Positions 17,774 to 26,262 of a stretch of 64,000 bases of DNA are shown here, in pieces. This stretch comes from Methylacidimicrobium sp. B4. GTDB lineage: Bacteria; Verrucomicrobiota; Verrucomicrobiia; Methylacidiphilales; Methylacidiphilaceae. Every line of letters starts with the position of its first letter. Positions within the stretch are counted from its first letter, which is position 1. Position numbers and translations under genes: made by a program. The DNA is taken from assembly GCF_017310545.1 (NCBI RefSeq), contig NZ_CP066203.1, forward strand, positions 372,001 to 436,000. The letters are read 5' to 3'. Under the pieces are notes generated by a model. The model did no database searches. It saw only the letters and a program-made list of their open reading frames with translations, and was not told the DNA's origin.

Positions 17774-19066
17774 TTTCTGTAAATTTCGGTGTCGGCGCTC
17801 ATCCGCGTAGGGCTACGGGTTGAGGGTGAGGTAAACCTTGCTGGTCATCCACTCGTCGTCGAGTTCGGCAAGGAGAGCCGAGACGAGCCGTAGGCAGGAT
17901 TCGGGATTGGGGAAGATGCTGGCCACACGGGTGCGGCGTCTCAGTTCCCGGTTGATACGCTCCAAGCCGTTGGTGGTGCGCAGCCGCAGGTGGTGCTCGG
18001 GCGGGAAGTCGAAGACCGTCAGACCCTCAGCAATGGCCTCCTCGGCCCAGCGTGCGAGCTTGGGGTGTTCCTTATGCCAAAGCGCAAGGGTGATCTTCAA
18101 CAGCCGCTCGGCTTCGGCCCGGTCGGGGGCATTGAAGATGGCGCGCAACTGAGCGGCAACCGTCATTCTCGCCTCGACGCGGGTGACGAACTGACGGGCG
18201 TTTTGTTGCAGGTGGAACTGGCAGCGTTGCCAGGGAACCGCAGGCAACACCGCTCGGCGGGCGGCCTTGAGCCCCGCGTGGTCGTCGGCAACGATGAGCC
18301 TCACCCCCTTGAGCCCTCGACGCATGAGGCCCTCCAGACAGTGCCGCCAATGGATCTCGGCTTCCGAAGTGGCCACCTCACAGCCCAGCACCCGGCGCTT
18401 GCCCGAAGCCTCGACGCCGACCGCGACCAAGACGGCGCAATCGACGATTCTTCCCTCCAGGCGGACTTTCTCGTAGCGGGCATCGAGAAAGAGGTAGGGC
18501 ACTTCGCCCAAGGGACGCTCACGCCAGGCGGAAAGCCCCTCATCGAGCTTGGCGGCGGCGCGACTGACCTGGGCCGAAGAAAGCTTGATTTCTGGCCCCA
18601 AGAGCCGCTGCAACACATCGATCACGCGCCGGGTCGACACACCCTGGACATACATCTCGGCCAGAGCGAGATGGACGGCTTGATCGGTGCGCGTTCCCTT
18701 TTCCAGAGCGGAGGGATAAAAGTCACCCGAGCGCACTTGCGGTACCTCGAAGGTAATCTCGCCCAGCTTGGTCAGAACCGTCTTGGGTTTGAAGCCGTTG
18801 GCATAATCGCGCCGGTTTACGCTGCGCTCGTAGGGCAGGGCGCCCAGAAAGTGCGAACGCTCCATCCTGGCGGCCTCGTTGACGAGGATGCGCAAGGCTT
18901 CGCCAGCGCCCTCCAGGCCGTGCTCCAGCAGTACCGCATAGGCTGCCTCTAGTGGATTGGGTTCGATTCGCATTGCCATGAGCACATACTCCTTTCTCAA
19001 AGCCTTGGCACCATGACCGCTGCCCGGCGAGCTTTCAGCCTACTGCTGAAAAGGAATTTACAGAAA
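17774..19066 (-). mobile_element. IS256-family insertion sequence
   Basis: About 1.29 kb bounded by imperfect inverted repeats: the left end reads TTTCTGTAAATTTC and the reverse complement of the right end reads TTTCTGTAAATTCC. One transposase gene fills it. The eight bases outside each end (CAACCCCT on the left, GAACGATA on the right) do not match, so no target duplication is visible. It lies exactly between two broken paralogues, which fits deletion or recombination after insertion rather than a simple insertion. Exact ends may be off by a few bases. Confidence 0.8.
17813..19000 (-). CDS. IS256-family (MULE-type) transposase
   Basis: 395 residues, full length for the family. The DDE triad can be placed: Asp in YLFLDARYEKVR, Asp in LIVADDHAGLKAA, and Glu in TTNGLERINRELRRR, with the C/H-containing WQRCQFHLQQN between the second and third. 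Upstream the N-terminal part carries FLGALPYERS...ANGFKPKTV typical of IS256 transposases, which move by copy-out through a circular intermediate. The frame is intact, so the element may still be active. Methionines within the first ten residues give alternative starts. Confidence 0.92.
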   Translation of the reverse strand: MRKEYVLMAMRIEPNPLEAAYAVLLEHGLEGAGEALRILVNEAARMERSHFLGALPYERSVNRRDYANGFKPKTVLTKLGEITFEVPQVRSGDFYPSALEKGTRTDQAVHLALAEMYVQGVSTRRVIDVLQRLLGPEIKLSSAQVSRAAAKLDEGLSAWRERPLGEVPYLFLDARYEKVRLEGRIVDCAVLVAVGVEASGKRRVLGCEVATSEAEIHWRHCLEGLMRRGLKGVRLIVADDHAGLKAARRAVLPAVPWQRCQFHLQQNARQFVTRVEARMTVAAQLRAIFNAPDRAEAERLLKITLALWHKEHPKLARWAEEAIAEGLTVFDFPPEHHLRLRTTNGLERINRELRRRTRVASIFPNPESCLRLVSALLAELDDEWMTSKVYLTLNP

Positions 19067-19570
19067 GAACGATACGCAACTGATGTACTTTTCGAAAACC
19101 TGCTTTTCCATGGCAACCGCTTCGGGAAAGCTCAGTCCCAGCCGAACCCACGGGGGAGCATCGTCGCCAAATACCGCAATGCGCCAGGGAACACGGACTT
19201 CCCTGTTTTCTACGAGGACATAGGTGCGGGCGCCGCCGATACCTCGGTGAAGCGGATCCCAATTCCGAAACTCGTAGTAGGTGATCCCATTGGCCGCCTT
19301 GAGCTGCGCAGCGATCACCTGCGCTTCTCCCCCAAAGATCTTCTGCCAATCTTCGGTGGAAATCTCTGGAGGACGCGGGGAGGGCGGAAGCGACGGCTCG
19401 GTCGCGGGAGGAGAGGGGGCGCTTGGCCCCTGGCCGGGAAACGCCTCGTTTTGGACGCCTTCTATCACTTGGCCGAGAGATGAAGCCAAGAGGAAGAGCC
19501 AGAGGGTGGCTGAAAGGAGCGGCGCAAGAAGCGAGGCAGGGGTGCGCGATCGAGCGAGAACAAGCTCCAT
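19058..19570 (-). pseudogene. Exported-family member truncated at its 3' end by the IS
   Basis: Starts at ATG 19570 (GGAGA eight bases upstream). A signal peptide (LLAPLLSATLWLFLLASSLG) and a proline-rich linker lead to the family core STEDWQKIFGGEAQVI and a LKAANGITYYEFRNWDP segment. The frame then crosses into the insertion sequence after EKQVFEKYIS, and its stop codon TAA is supplied by the inverted repeat. Compared with the intact paralogue about 90 C-terminal residues are missing. Core identity with the fragment across the element shows these were tandem copies. Confidence 0.75.
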
Positions 19571-19903
19571 CGTGCTTCTCCATAGGACAAGCCCGAAGGC
19601 ACGGGGTGAGCCGCAGGGGAAGCTCGACTCGCCCGGAAGCCAAAAAGCCGCTGCCAACTACAAGAGAGGGGGACAAGCAAGTGATGGCGCGACCCTGGCA
19701 AGGAGGATGGCTGTCCACTCTTGCCCAATCCGAGGTGCGAGTCCGCACGGCTGGAAGGGAGGCCACTCCCTTGGGGAAAGAAGGGGGACGGGTTGCGGTT
19801 GACGGCCGGCAAGCCACCCTATTGAATAGTAAGCCAGTAGACCAAAAGGATCGACTGGCAAACCAAAAAGCGGAGGCTACCCAAAAGCCCGTTGGGAGAT
19901 ACC
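19571..19903. other. Intergenic region, no gene seen
   Basis: About 330 bases between a minus-strand gene start and the + strand Sel1 protein. It must hold promoters for both, but I see no convincing -35/-10 pair, repeat or RNA structure. Open frames here read as arginine/serine-rich noise. Confidence 0.5.
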
Positions 19904-20710
19904 ATGAGGATCTTACTTCTTCTCGCCGTAGCGATCTTGAGTCCACTCGTCGCGAACATCCCCGCAAGGGCCACGAGCGTGGCTCAACTCGAGCAAGCCG
20001 CCAAGGAGGGGGACATCAAGGCGGAAACCAACCTGGGCCTTGCCTACTACTACGGCCAAGGCGTGCCGCAGGATTACACCCAAGCGGTCTATTGGTTCCG
20101 AAAAGCCGCGGAGAAGGGCTATGCCGTGGCGGAGGACCGTCTGGGGGTTGCCTATTACTACGGCCTAGGCGTTTCAAAGGACTACACCCAAGCGGTCTAT
20201 TGGTTCCGAAAAGCCGCTGAACAGGGATACGCGTCGGCGGAAGCAAACCTGGGCGCTGTTTATTCCGAAGGAGAAGGCGGGACTCACGATTACACCCAAG
20301 CGGTCTATTGGTACCGCAAGGCCGCCGCCCAGGGTAATGTCGATGCGGAAGGCGGCCTGGGCCTTGCCTATTTCAAGGGTCAAGGCGTCCCTCAGGATTA
20401 CACCCAAGCCGCCTTTTGGTACTGGAGAGCCGCGAATCATGGCGATGCCGTCGCAGCAAGCATCCTGGGTCATGCCTATTTCCGTGGCCTAGGCGTGACC
20501 CCGGATTATACTCAGGGGGTCCATTGGCTCCGAAAGGCCGCGGAGAAGGGAGTCCCTGAGGCGCAGCATGCGCTGGGCGTTGCCTATGAGTACGGCCGTG
20601 GGGTGACGCGCGATTCGAGCGAGGCGATCTCCTGGTACAGGAAAGCCGCCGCGCAGGGCGATGCCGATGCGAAGAAACGGCTTGCTCGCCTCGAAGGCGG
20701 AGGAAATTAG
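19904..20710 (+). CDS. Exported Sel1-repeat protein
   Basis: 268 residues, ATG 19904 with GGGAG five bases upstream (a TTG at 19892 is an alternative). A signal peptide (LLLLAVAILSPLVANIPARA) precedes six complete 36-residue Sel1-like repeats and a partial one. The pattern is A-x-x-x-LG-x-AYYYG-x-GV-x-x-DYTQAVYWFRKAA-x-x-G, with the first copies nearly identical at the DNA level. Sel1 repeats fold into alpha-alpha solenoids that bind partner proteins; exported members often serve envelope assembly or host contact. The repeats are recent duplications, so copy number may vary between strains. Neighbours are members of an unknown exported family on the other strand. Confidence 0.85.
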   Translation: MRILLLLAVAILSPLVANIPARATSVAQLEQAAKEGDIKAETNLGLAYYYGQGVPQDYTQAVYWFRKAAEKGYAVAEDRLGVAYYYGLGVSKDYTQAVYWFRKAAEQGYASAEANLGAVYSEGEGGTHDYTQAVYWYRKAAAQGNVDAEGGLGLAYFKGQGVPQDYTQAAFWYWRAANHGDAVAASILGHAYFRGLGVTPDYTQGVHWLRKAAEKGVPEAQHALGVAYEYGRGVTRDSSEAISWYRKAAAQGDADAKKRLARLEGGGN

Positions 20711-21001
20711 GCGCAATCGGAGGCCATCTGCCTTCACCCGCCACATCCGCAGCCCCCTCTTTTGCGCTGCCGGTCTCATGACCCTGGTGGCCTCTCCCGG
20801 GCTCCCAGCCTTTCCTGGGTTTTCCAGCGGCATCAGGAAATAATCCCTCGGCCAGGACGGGAATGAGACCTGCTGATGGCTTGCTCGCGTCCTGGATCGC
20901 TGCCCTGTGGCGCGCGGGCGAGCCAGCCTTGCTACCCAGGCTCGAGCCGAGGCAAGGAGGACGGTCGGGCCTGCTTCTGTCGGCTCGGAGGCCTGCCCGG
21001 A

Positions 21002-21760
21002 TCATTTCGGAGAGCTCTTTTGTGCCGCTTGATTGCAGGCTTCCTCGGCGCGAGTGGGTGGCTTGGCCTTCTCAATGCCGAGCCTGGCATTGAGGATGTG
21101 CTGATCCTCGGGGGCAAGAGCAGGTAGGATGAAATCCTTTGGAAGAAGGCCCAGCTCCCTGGCCGCTTCCAGATGCTCTGGATAGTAATAGGAAGCATAG
21201 ACTTCGAAGTCTCGAATGGGCGTTCCCGGCTTCCGGTCATACCTTTTGCGCCAGCACTCAGCAACCGCCTCCCGTCCCTCCTTTTGAATGGCATCTCCTA
21301 CGTACTTCCGGATCAGTTGCTTCTCCATCTCCACCGCTTCCGGAAACGTGAGCCCAGCAGCGGTCCATGGGGGCTGGGGCGGACCATCGATTACATCATT
21401 AGTCCAGAGCACGATCGCCTTGCCGGCCTTCACGCGCACATAGCTTCCAATGGGACCGGCCCCATCCTCGTCCTCTGGATTCCAATGGATGATGCTGTAG
21501 TAGGTAGCACCGTCGGCCGCATGGACCTGTGCTTCGATGACCTGCGGCCTTCCTCCAAAGAGTCGCTGCCACTCTTCCGGGGGAATTTCCGCCGGCCGCG
21601 CAGAGGGCTCTCGGAATAGAGGCTCGGCAGCGAAGAGGACGGTGGGGATCAGCGGGAGAAGGCAGAGGATCCAAGGGAGCCGGTACTTCCCGCGACAGGC
21701 GCGGATCCAGAATCCTGTTAAGAGAGGCACGCGGTCTTGCAATCTGGGGTTTCTTTTCAT
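21002..21760 (-). CDS. Intact member of the DWQ-type exported family, unknown function
   Basis: 252 residues from ATG 21760. This start gives a membrane segment or signal (LPWILCLLPLIPTVLFAAEP); no strong ribosome-binding site is visible, and longer starts upstream are possible. The core motif PPEEWQRLFGGRPQVIEAQ aligns with STEDWQKIFGGEAQVI of the two IS-broken copies. Further shared blocks are PPWTAAGLTFPEAVEMEKQL, a YYYPEHLEAARELGLLPKDF segment and a charged helical C-terminus. It is the only complete copy of three in this window. I do not recognise the family. Export plus paralogy suggests an envelope or secreted protein that diversifies. Confidence 0.7.
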   Translation of the reverse strand: MKRNPRLQDRVPLLTGFWIRACRGKYRLPWILCLLPLIPTVLFAAEPLFREPSARPAEIPPEEWQRLFGGRPQVIEAQVHAADGATYYSIIHWNPEDEDGAGPIGSYVRVKAGKAIVLWTNDVIDGPPQPPWTAAGLTFPEAVEMEKQLIRKYVGDAIQKEGREAVAECWRKRYDRKPGTPIRDFEVYASYYYPEHLEAARELGLLPKDFILPALAPEDQHILNARLGIEKAKPPTRAEEACNQAAQKSSPK

Positions 21761-22066
21761 GGCTTTGGTTTTGCAGAAGTCAGGTCTTCGCAACGGCAGG
21801 GATGGATTCCCAATCCCAACACCCATGAGCCAGGGAGAGCGGCGGTTTCCGGACCCTTTCGGTAGAAGGAAGCCGAGCCGCTCTCCGAGAGATGCTCGCG
21901 TAGGCAATCAGGCGGGAATCGGCTGCATCTAGCCATTCAAGAGGAAGAGGAGACGCCGAGAGCCACAGTTCGAAAGCAGCGGGGGAGCTCAAGCTCCTCT
22001 TTTTTCCTTCGCTCACGGCTCTGACCTCCGCAGAGGCAGGCAAGCTCGGGCTTTTCCATGAGGGCC
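21761..22066 (-). other. Region downstream of the coiled-coil gene
   Basis: About 300 bases. A minus-strand frame continuing to 21937 carries sequence that looks like a continuation of the coiled-coil protein (AEVESAKALMEKPEL, then RERRKKEELELPRCF). If the annotated gene is frameshifted, the true gene would end at 21937. No other feature is seen. Confidence 0.35.
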
Positions 22067-23350
22067 TTAGCGCTCTCGACCTCCGCCTCGATCCCGACGA
22101 ACCGAAGGGGAGTATTGTTGAGCCTCCCGGTATTCGGCCTGAACTTCCTGGTTGAGTTGCCGAGCGGTCTTGCGGAGCGAGGGGTCCTCCTTGCCCATTT
22201 CTTGCGCAAGGCGGCTGATCGCCTGGGCTTCCTTCCCAACAAGCCGCTCCTTCTTGTTGATCTCCGCTTGGTCCTGAGCAACCGTCCTGCGATCTTCCCA
22301 CATGCGCTTGATGTCTTTCGGATTGTCTATTGCATCTTTTTGGGCACGAAGCAGGTCCTCAGCGTACCGATTTTTTCGGGCGATCAGCTCCTGAGAGCTC
22401 TTTTCAAAGATTTCCACCTCTCCGCGGGCCTTGGTGACGATCTTGCGGGTGGGAGAAGAGTGTTCGCCTGCTTCCTTGCGAAGCATCTCCATCATCTGCT
22501 GGGCATGCCCCTGCGGATGAGGGGCTTGGCCGTGATGTGACGGCCTGTCGGGAACGACTGGGTGGTGGAGAATCCCGCTTTCGCGCCTGGCCTCCACGAC
22601 AAGGGTGTGCGTGGCCCAGGCCATCTCAGGATTCGCCCTTCCAAAGGCGGTCGCATCCTTCTCCAGGGAGCGGGCAGCCTGTTGGCCCTCTGCCTCGATT
22701 TGCTGAAGCCGTTTCTCAGCTTTGCTGAGCTTCTCTTGATCCGCTGTCACCCTCTTCGGGTCGTGAAGCCGGTCGTTCTCAAGCTTCTTCTCGGCTTTGA
22801 GAACTTCTCCTTCCTGCGTGCGAAAAGCCTTCTCGTCAGCCTGGAGCGCTTTGAGCTCCCCCGCCAGCCGCTTGGCTTCCGCAGGAGCTCGGCCGCCAAC
22901 TTCCCGGCTACCCCGCTCAACCTCGCGGAGAGCTCTGCGCGCCTCAGCGGGAGTGGTGAGCTCTTGTGCCCCGAAGTCGCGGAGCCCCTTGTTTTGGTGT
23001 TGGAGGGCCTGGTCTCGTTGTTCGAGCCCAGCGATTCTTTTTTGGGCGTTATGCCACAAGTTCCCGAGAGCTTCGTTTTCTCCCAAGAGATGTTGGTTTT
23101 GCTGCGTTAGGTCTTCGTTTTCTTGCTTGGCCTGATCGAATCGTGCACCGAGTTGGCTTTTCTCGTTGCTGAGAGCCTGGATTGCCTTGTCTTGATCCTG
23201 GATTCTTGCGTCGCGCTTTGTAAGTTCGCCTTTCAACACGGCGTTCTCTTGTTCGGATCGTGTGTTTGCCTTTCGCAGTTGCGCGAGCTCAAATTCGAGC
23301 TGTTGTATCTTTCTCTTGTTCTCAAGTTCTTCCTGTGTGGGTTCTCCCAT
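22067..23350 (-). CDS. Long coiled-coil protein, possibly frameshifted near its 3' end
   Basis: 427 residues starting at ATG 23350 (GGAGG seven bases upstream). The chain is almost wholly coiled coil: heptads rich in Glu, Lys, Gln and Arg run from about residue 5 to 110, and again from 150 to 230 and 320 to 415. A His/Pro-rich break (HHPVVPDRPSHHGQAPHPQ) lies in between. There is no signal peptide or membrane helix, so it is probably cytoplasmic. The final residues (YSPSVRRDRGGGRER) change character abruptly, while another frame continues with coiled-coil-like sequence (FVGIEAEVESAKALMEKPEL), which suggests a frameshift near 22110. No catalytic motif is visible. Confidence 0.7.
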   Translation of the reverse strand: MGEPTQEELENKRKIQQLEFELAQLRKANTRSEQENAVLKGELTKRDARIQDQDKAIQALSNEKSQLGARFDQAKQENEDLTQQNQHLLGENEALGNLWHNAQKRIAGLEQRDQALQHQNKGLRDFGAQELTTPAEARRALREVERGSREVGGRAPAEAKRLAGELKALQADEKAFRTQEGEVLKAEKKLENDRLHDPKRVTADQEKLSKAEKRLQQIEAEGQQAARSLEKDATAFGRANPEMAWATHTLVVEARRESGILHHPVVPDRPSHHGQAPHPQGHAQQMMEMLRKEAGEHSSPTRKIVTKARGEVEIFEKSSQELIARKNRYAEDLLRAQKDAIDNPKDIKRMWEDRRTVAQDQAEINKKERLVGKEAQAISRLAQEMGKEDPSLRKTARQLNQEVQAEYREAQQYSPSVRRDRGGGRER

Positions 23351-23450
23351 GGTTGCCTCCGGATTTTTCGAGAGCGAGGGCTCCTTTCTTCTATTGTTAG
23401 GCGATCGAGCCTCTCCGCGCACCCGGTCCGGGAAGAATTTCGTCCCTCGG

Positions 23451-23479
23451 TTGACACAATTCTTACGTTTCGCAATGAT
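23451..23479 (+). promoter_or_regulatory. Candidate sigma-70 promoter for the envelope cluster
   Basis: A perfect TTGACA at 23451-23456 is followed after 17 bases by AATGAT (four of six matches to TATAAT), 21 bases before the first start codon of the envelope gene cluster. Spacing is ideal, but the -10 is weak. Confidence 0.45.
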
Positions 23480-23499
23480 CCGGGGCCGTCCTCCTTCCC

Positions 23500-24435
23500 A
23501 TGGCAGCCCCACCAAAGAGCCCGCCCGCGTCGTGTCCTAGGCTCTGGAAGGAGTCAAGGCGAGGGCGGGTCGCGATCGGCCTGCTCTTCCTGGTCGTTGC
23601 GGCCCCCTTGCCGTCGATTGCCGGACCAGTCGCCTCCGAGGAGCTTTCCGTCGACGAGCCCTCCCTGGAGAAGGCGAAACGGCGGCTCGAGCTGCTCCGC
23701 CCTCCGGAGCCCGAGCCGGGCTGGACCAAGGGGCTCGTCGTTGGCGGCTTCTTTGGTGGGGCATGGCCCACGGCGCAGCGGGTTTCGGGGATCGCGCAGA
23801 CCCCGGAAGGCCCGCAAAGCTCTCATGGCTACTCGCAGGCGCATACCGGAATCTTCGCTGGCCCCTATCTCGGCTACAATTTCGTGGACGATGGGCTGCC
23901 GCTGACCCGGGATGGAAGCTGGAAGGCGATCCCCGGAGTCCTTCTGATCCTCAACTATGCGGAACTGAGCTCCTCCGCCCTCTCTTACGGCCCCCATCCT
24001 GGACCACCTTCGGTCTCCACGGGCTCGAGCCGTACTTTTCTTCCGGAGATTGGTGGGGTGGTACTCTTCTCCAACCCCTCCCGTTTCGTCCCCTTCCTGG
24101 GTGCGACCGCCGGGGTGGCGCTCTCCTGGACGAGCGGAAATTCCGTGGTGAACGCCTCGGGCATCGAGCTGGTTGCTCCCGGACAAACGGCCTTCGCCTA
24201 CGCCCCCTCGACCAAGGTGCTGGCGGGGGTGGCGATCCGCATCGTCCCTCATTGGAACTGGATCCTGGGATATGCGACCCGCTTCATCGCTCCAACCAGC
24301 TCGACCGTCGAAGGGCTCCATCCGGATCTGGTCTCCTCGATCCGTTCCGAGACCGGCTGGTACCAGGATTTCGAAGGGTGGGTCGCCCTCCAGTATGACT
24401 TCGGCACGATTCGCCAGGCGGTTCCCATGCCCTAG
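23500..24435 (+). CDS. Outer-membrane beta-barrel candidate
   Basis: 311 residues. A basic N-terminus and hydrophobic segment (VAIGLLFLVVAAPLPSIAG) form a signal peptide. A short helix-rich part follows, then from about residue 75 alternating strands rich in Gly, Ser and aromatics (GLVVGGFFGGAWP, IFAGPYLGYNFVDDG, FVPFLGATAGVALSW, WNWILGYATRF). The chain ends with a strand VALQYDFGTIRQ. This is the texture of an 8-12 stranded outer-membrane barrel, as in OmpW/OmpA-like surface proteins. Specific function is not evident. It heads a run of envelope genes, and a candidate promoter lies just upstream. Confidence 0.6.
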   Translation: MAAPPKSPPASCPRLWKESRRGRVAIGLLFLVVAAPLPSIAGPVASEELSVDEPSLEKAKRRLELLRPPEPEPGWTKGLVVGGFFGGAWPTAQRVSGIAQTPEGPQSSHGYSQAHTGIFAGPYLGYNFVDDGLPLTRDGSWKAIPGVLLILNYAELSSSALSYGPHPGPPSVSTGSSRTFLPEIGGVVLFSNPSRFVPFLGATAGVALSWTSGNSVVNASGIELVAPGQTAFAYAPSTKVLAGVAIRIVPHWNWILGYATRFIAPTSSTVEGLHPDLVSSIRSETGWYQDFEGWVALQYDFGTIRQAVPMP

Positions 24436-24526
24436 CCGGTCCTTCCTTTCCGGCCGGCAACGAAACCGCCTCCCCCGCTTTGGCTTTGACAGACCTTCTT
24501 TCCCGTTTCACGCTACGGGGCTACCG

Positions 24527-25477
24527 GTGAGGGAGTCGATCGAGGTATCCGCCATCCTTGTGACCTACAACAGCCGTCCGGTGCTGGACGGCTGCCTCCG
24601 TTCGCTTCAGGCCCAAGAGGGGATTGGGCTCGAGATTCTCGTGGTCGACAACGCCTCCAAGGACGGGACGGGGGATTGGCTCGCCGAGCGCTTCCCCGAG
24701 ATCCGGCTCTGGCGAAATCGCGAAAACGTGGGTTTTGGAAGGGCCTGCAACCAGGGGATGCGAGAGGCAAGGGGAGAGGTGCTCCTTTTTGTGAACCCGG
24801 ACCTCCGGTTCCCCGAGCCCGATGCGGTGGCGCAGCTGGCTGGCGCCTTGCGCGCCGACCCGTCTTTGGGCGCGGTGGGGCCGACCCTCTACGGGGAGGA
24901 TGGCTTGCGGCAGCCGAGCACGGCCCGGGGGTATCCCAACGAGCGGTGGACCAGGGGCGAGCTTGGGTCTTTGCCCGGCGAGCTTGCCGCTCTCTTGGGC
25001 GCCTGCCTGGCATTACCTGCGGAGACCGCAAAGGCGGTCGGGGGGTTCGACGAGGATTTCTTTCTCTATGGGGAGGACCAGGATCTCTGCCTGCGCCTGC
25101 GGCGGAAGGGGTTGAGGCTCGCCTGCCTTTCCGAGGTGCGGGCCCGGCATATCGGCCGGCATAGCGAGGAAGGGACGAGCCCGCGGGAGTATTGGCGCAA
25201 GAAGCTGCAAGGGGAATATCTCTTCTACCGCAAGCACTATGCGGCCCATTCTCTCCGCCGGATTCGGATCCGCCAATGGGTGAAGAGCTCGTGGGAGCTT
25301 CTCCTGCTCGCGCTCTGTTGGCCGATTGCCGGGAGGGCGAGCGGCTGGAAGGAGCGATGGGGCAAGTATGCGGCCATTCGGGAGGCGGCGGAGGGCAGGG
25401 AAGGGAATAACGGAAAGGCGGAGATCGCTCCGGTCAGGCATTCGGAAGCGGCCCTCCTGGGAGCAGATCGAGAATGA
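24527..25477 (+). CDS. Family 2 glycosyltransferase (rhamnosyltransferase-like)
   Basis: 316 residues from GTG 24527 (ACGGGG six bases upstream). The GT-A fold is clear: VSAILVTYNSRPVLDGCLRSL at the N-terminus, VVDNASKDGTGDWL for nucleotide binding, VNPDLRFPEP at the metal-binding DxD position, and GGFDEDFFLYGEDQDLCLR for acceptor and catalysis. This combination matches the WbbL/rhamnosyltransferase branch that adds sugars to surface polysaccharide. A C-terminal hydrophobic stretch (SSWELLLLALCWPIAGRA) may attach it to the membrane. Its stop overlaps the next gene's start (ATGA). The transferred sugar cannot be deduced. Confidence 0.85.
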   Translation: MRESIEVSAILVTYNSRPVLDGCLRSLQAQEGIGLEILVVDNASKDGTGDWLAERFPEIRLWRNRENVGFGRACNQGMREARGEVLLFVNPDLRFPEPDAVAQLAGALRADPSLGAVGPTLYGEDGLRQPSTARGYPNERWTRGELGSLPGELAALLGACLALPAETAKAVGGFDEDFFLYGEDQDLCLRLRRKGLRLACLSEVRARHIGRHSEEGTSPREYWRKKLQGEYLFYRKHYAAHSLRRIRIRQWVKSSWELLLLALCWPIAGRASGWKERWGKYAAIREAAEGREGNNGKAEIAPVRHSEAALLGADRE

Positions 25478-26262
25478 CCCAGGACTTCCGGAAGGATTTC
25501 GACGAGCTTCTGGATCTCTTCGATTCCGGAAAGCCATTCGCCTTTGCCCGCTACAACGATGGGGAGGCGAGCATCCTGGCCAACCAGCCGATCGGATGCA
25601 GGCACGAGTGGCAATACCGGCCCGGAAAGGACCTCCATTTTCGCTCGTCGCTCCGGGAATCGCTCCGCGTGCGGGACGATCGCTATTTTTACGGCCTTCC
25701 CTCCTGGGACATGAGCCCATGGATGCACGACCTGGTTCGCGGCCTCACGATCGCGGAGCTCGACCGCCTGACCTTTGCCGCCCTCTTCGCCAACGGAAAT
25801 CACGATCGATTCCTGGAGGAGTTCGTTCCCCGACTCCGCCGCCGGGACCGGCCGATCCTCTTCGTGGGTAACGCCCGCCTCAGCCGCCGGCGGCTCGAGG
25901 AGACCCTCGGCATCTCGGATTTTCTCCCTCTTTTGGGAGATTGCGTCCAGCTCTGGAAGAGAAGGGAGCGAGAGCTTCTCGATCTGCTCGACCTCAAGGC
26001 TTCGCTCGCCCGGGGGGCGCTTTTCCTGGTTGCTGGAGGTCCCCTCGGGAAGATCCTGATCCATGCTCTGTGGAAGGTTTCGACCGAAAATGTCTACCTC
26101 GATGTCGGGTCCGCCCTCGATCCGCTGCTTTTCGAAAAGCCGACGCGAGCCTATCATCGAGATCCCGCCAACCGGGCCGTGATCCCGTGCTGGAAGCCGG
26201 ATGGAGAATCGGCGGCGGCGACCCAGACGGCGGAACCCCATCCGAAGGAGCAACCAAGCTGA
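25474..26262 (+). CDS. GT-D-fold glycosyltransferase (DUF1792-like)
   Basis: 262 residues. The N-terminal FAFARYNDGEASIL corresponds to the conserved RxGDGE-type motif of GT-D enzymes (DUF1792), which transfer glucose onto glycoprotein or polysaccharide acceptors in some Gram-positive bacteria. A later strand-loop (RPILFVGNARLSRR) and GALFLVAGGPLGKILIHAL followed by YLDVGSALDP fit the Rossmann-like second half with a terminal DxG. It overlaps both neighbours: ATGA with the upstream glycosyltransferase, and TGATG with the downstream one. The three enzymes probably build one glycan. A conserved motif, not an overall alignment, supports the family. Confidence 0.7.
   Translation: MTQDFRKDFDELLDLFDSGKPFAFARYNDGEASILANQPIGCRHEWQYRPGKDLHFRSSLRESLRVRDDRYFYGLPSWDMSPWMHDLVRGLTIAELDRLTFAALFANGNHDRFLEEFVPRLRRRDRPILFVGNARLSRRRLEETLGISDFLPLLGDCVQLWKRRERELLDLLDLKASLARGALFLVAGGPLGKILIHALWKVSTENVYLDVGSALDPLLFEKPTRAYHRDPANRAVIPCWKPDGESAAATQTAEPHPKEQPS

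Noticed and set aside
17022-17810. 262-codon + strand frame in the accessory zone
   Set aside because: It reads the reverse of the family fragment at 17091-17770, which matches paralogues elsewhere; the + frame has no such support.
20711-21001. Short open frames between the Sel1 gene and the exported-family gene
   Set aside because: Arg/Ala-rich noise without ribosome-binding sites.
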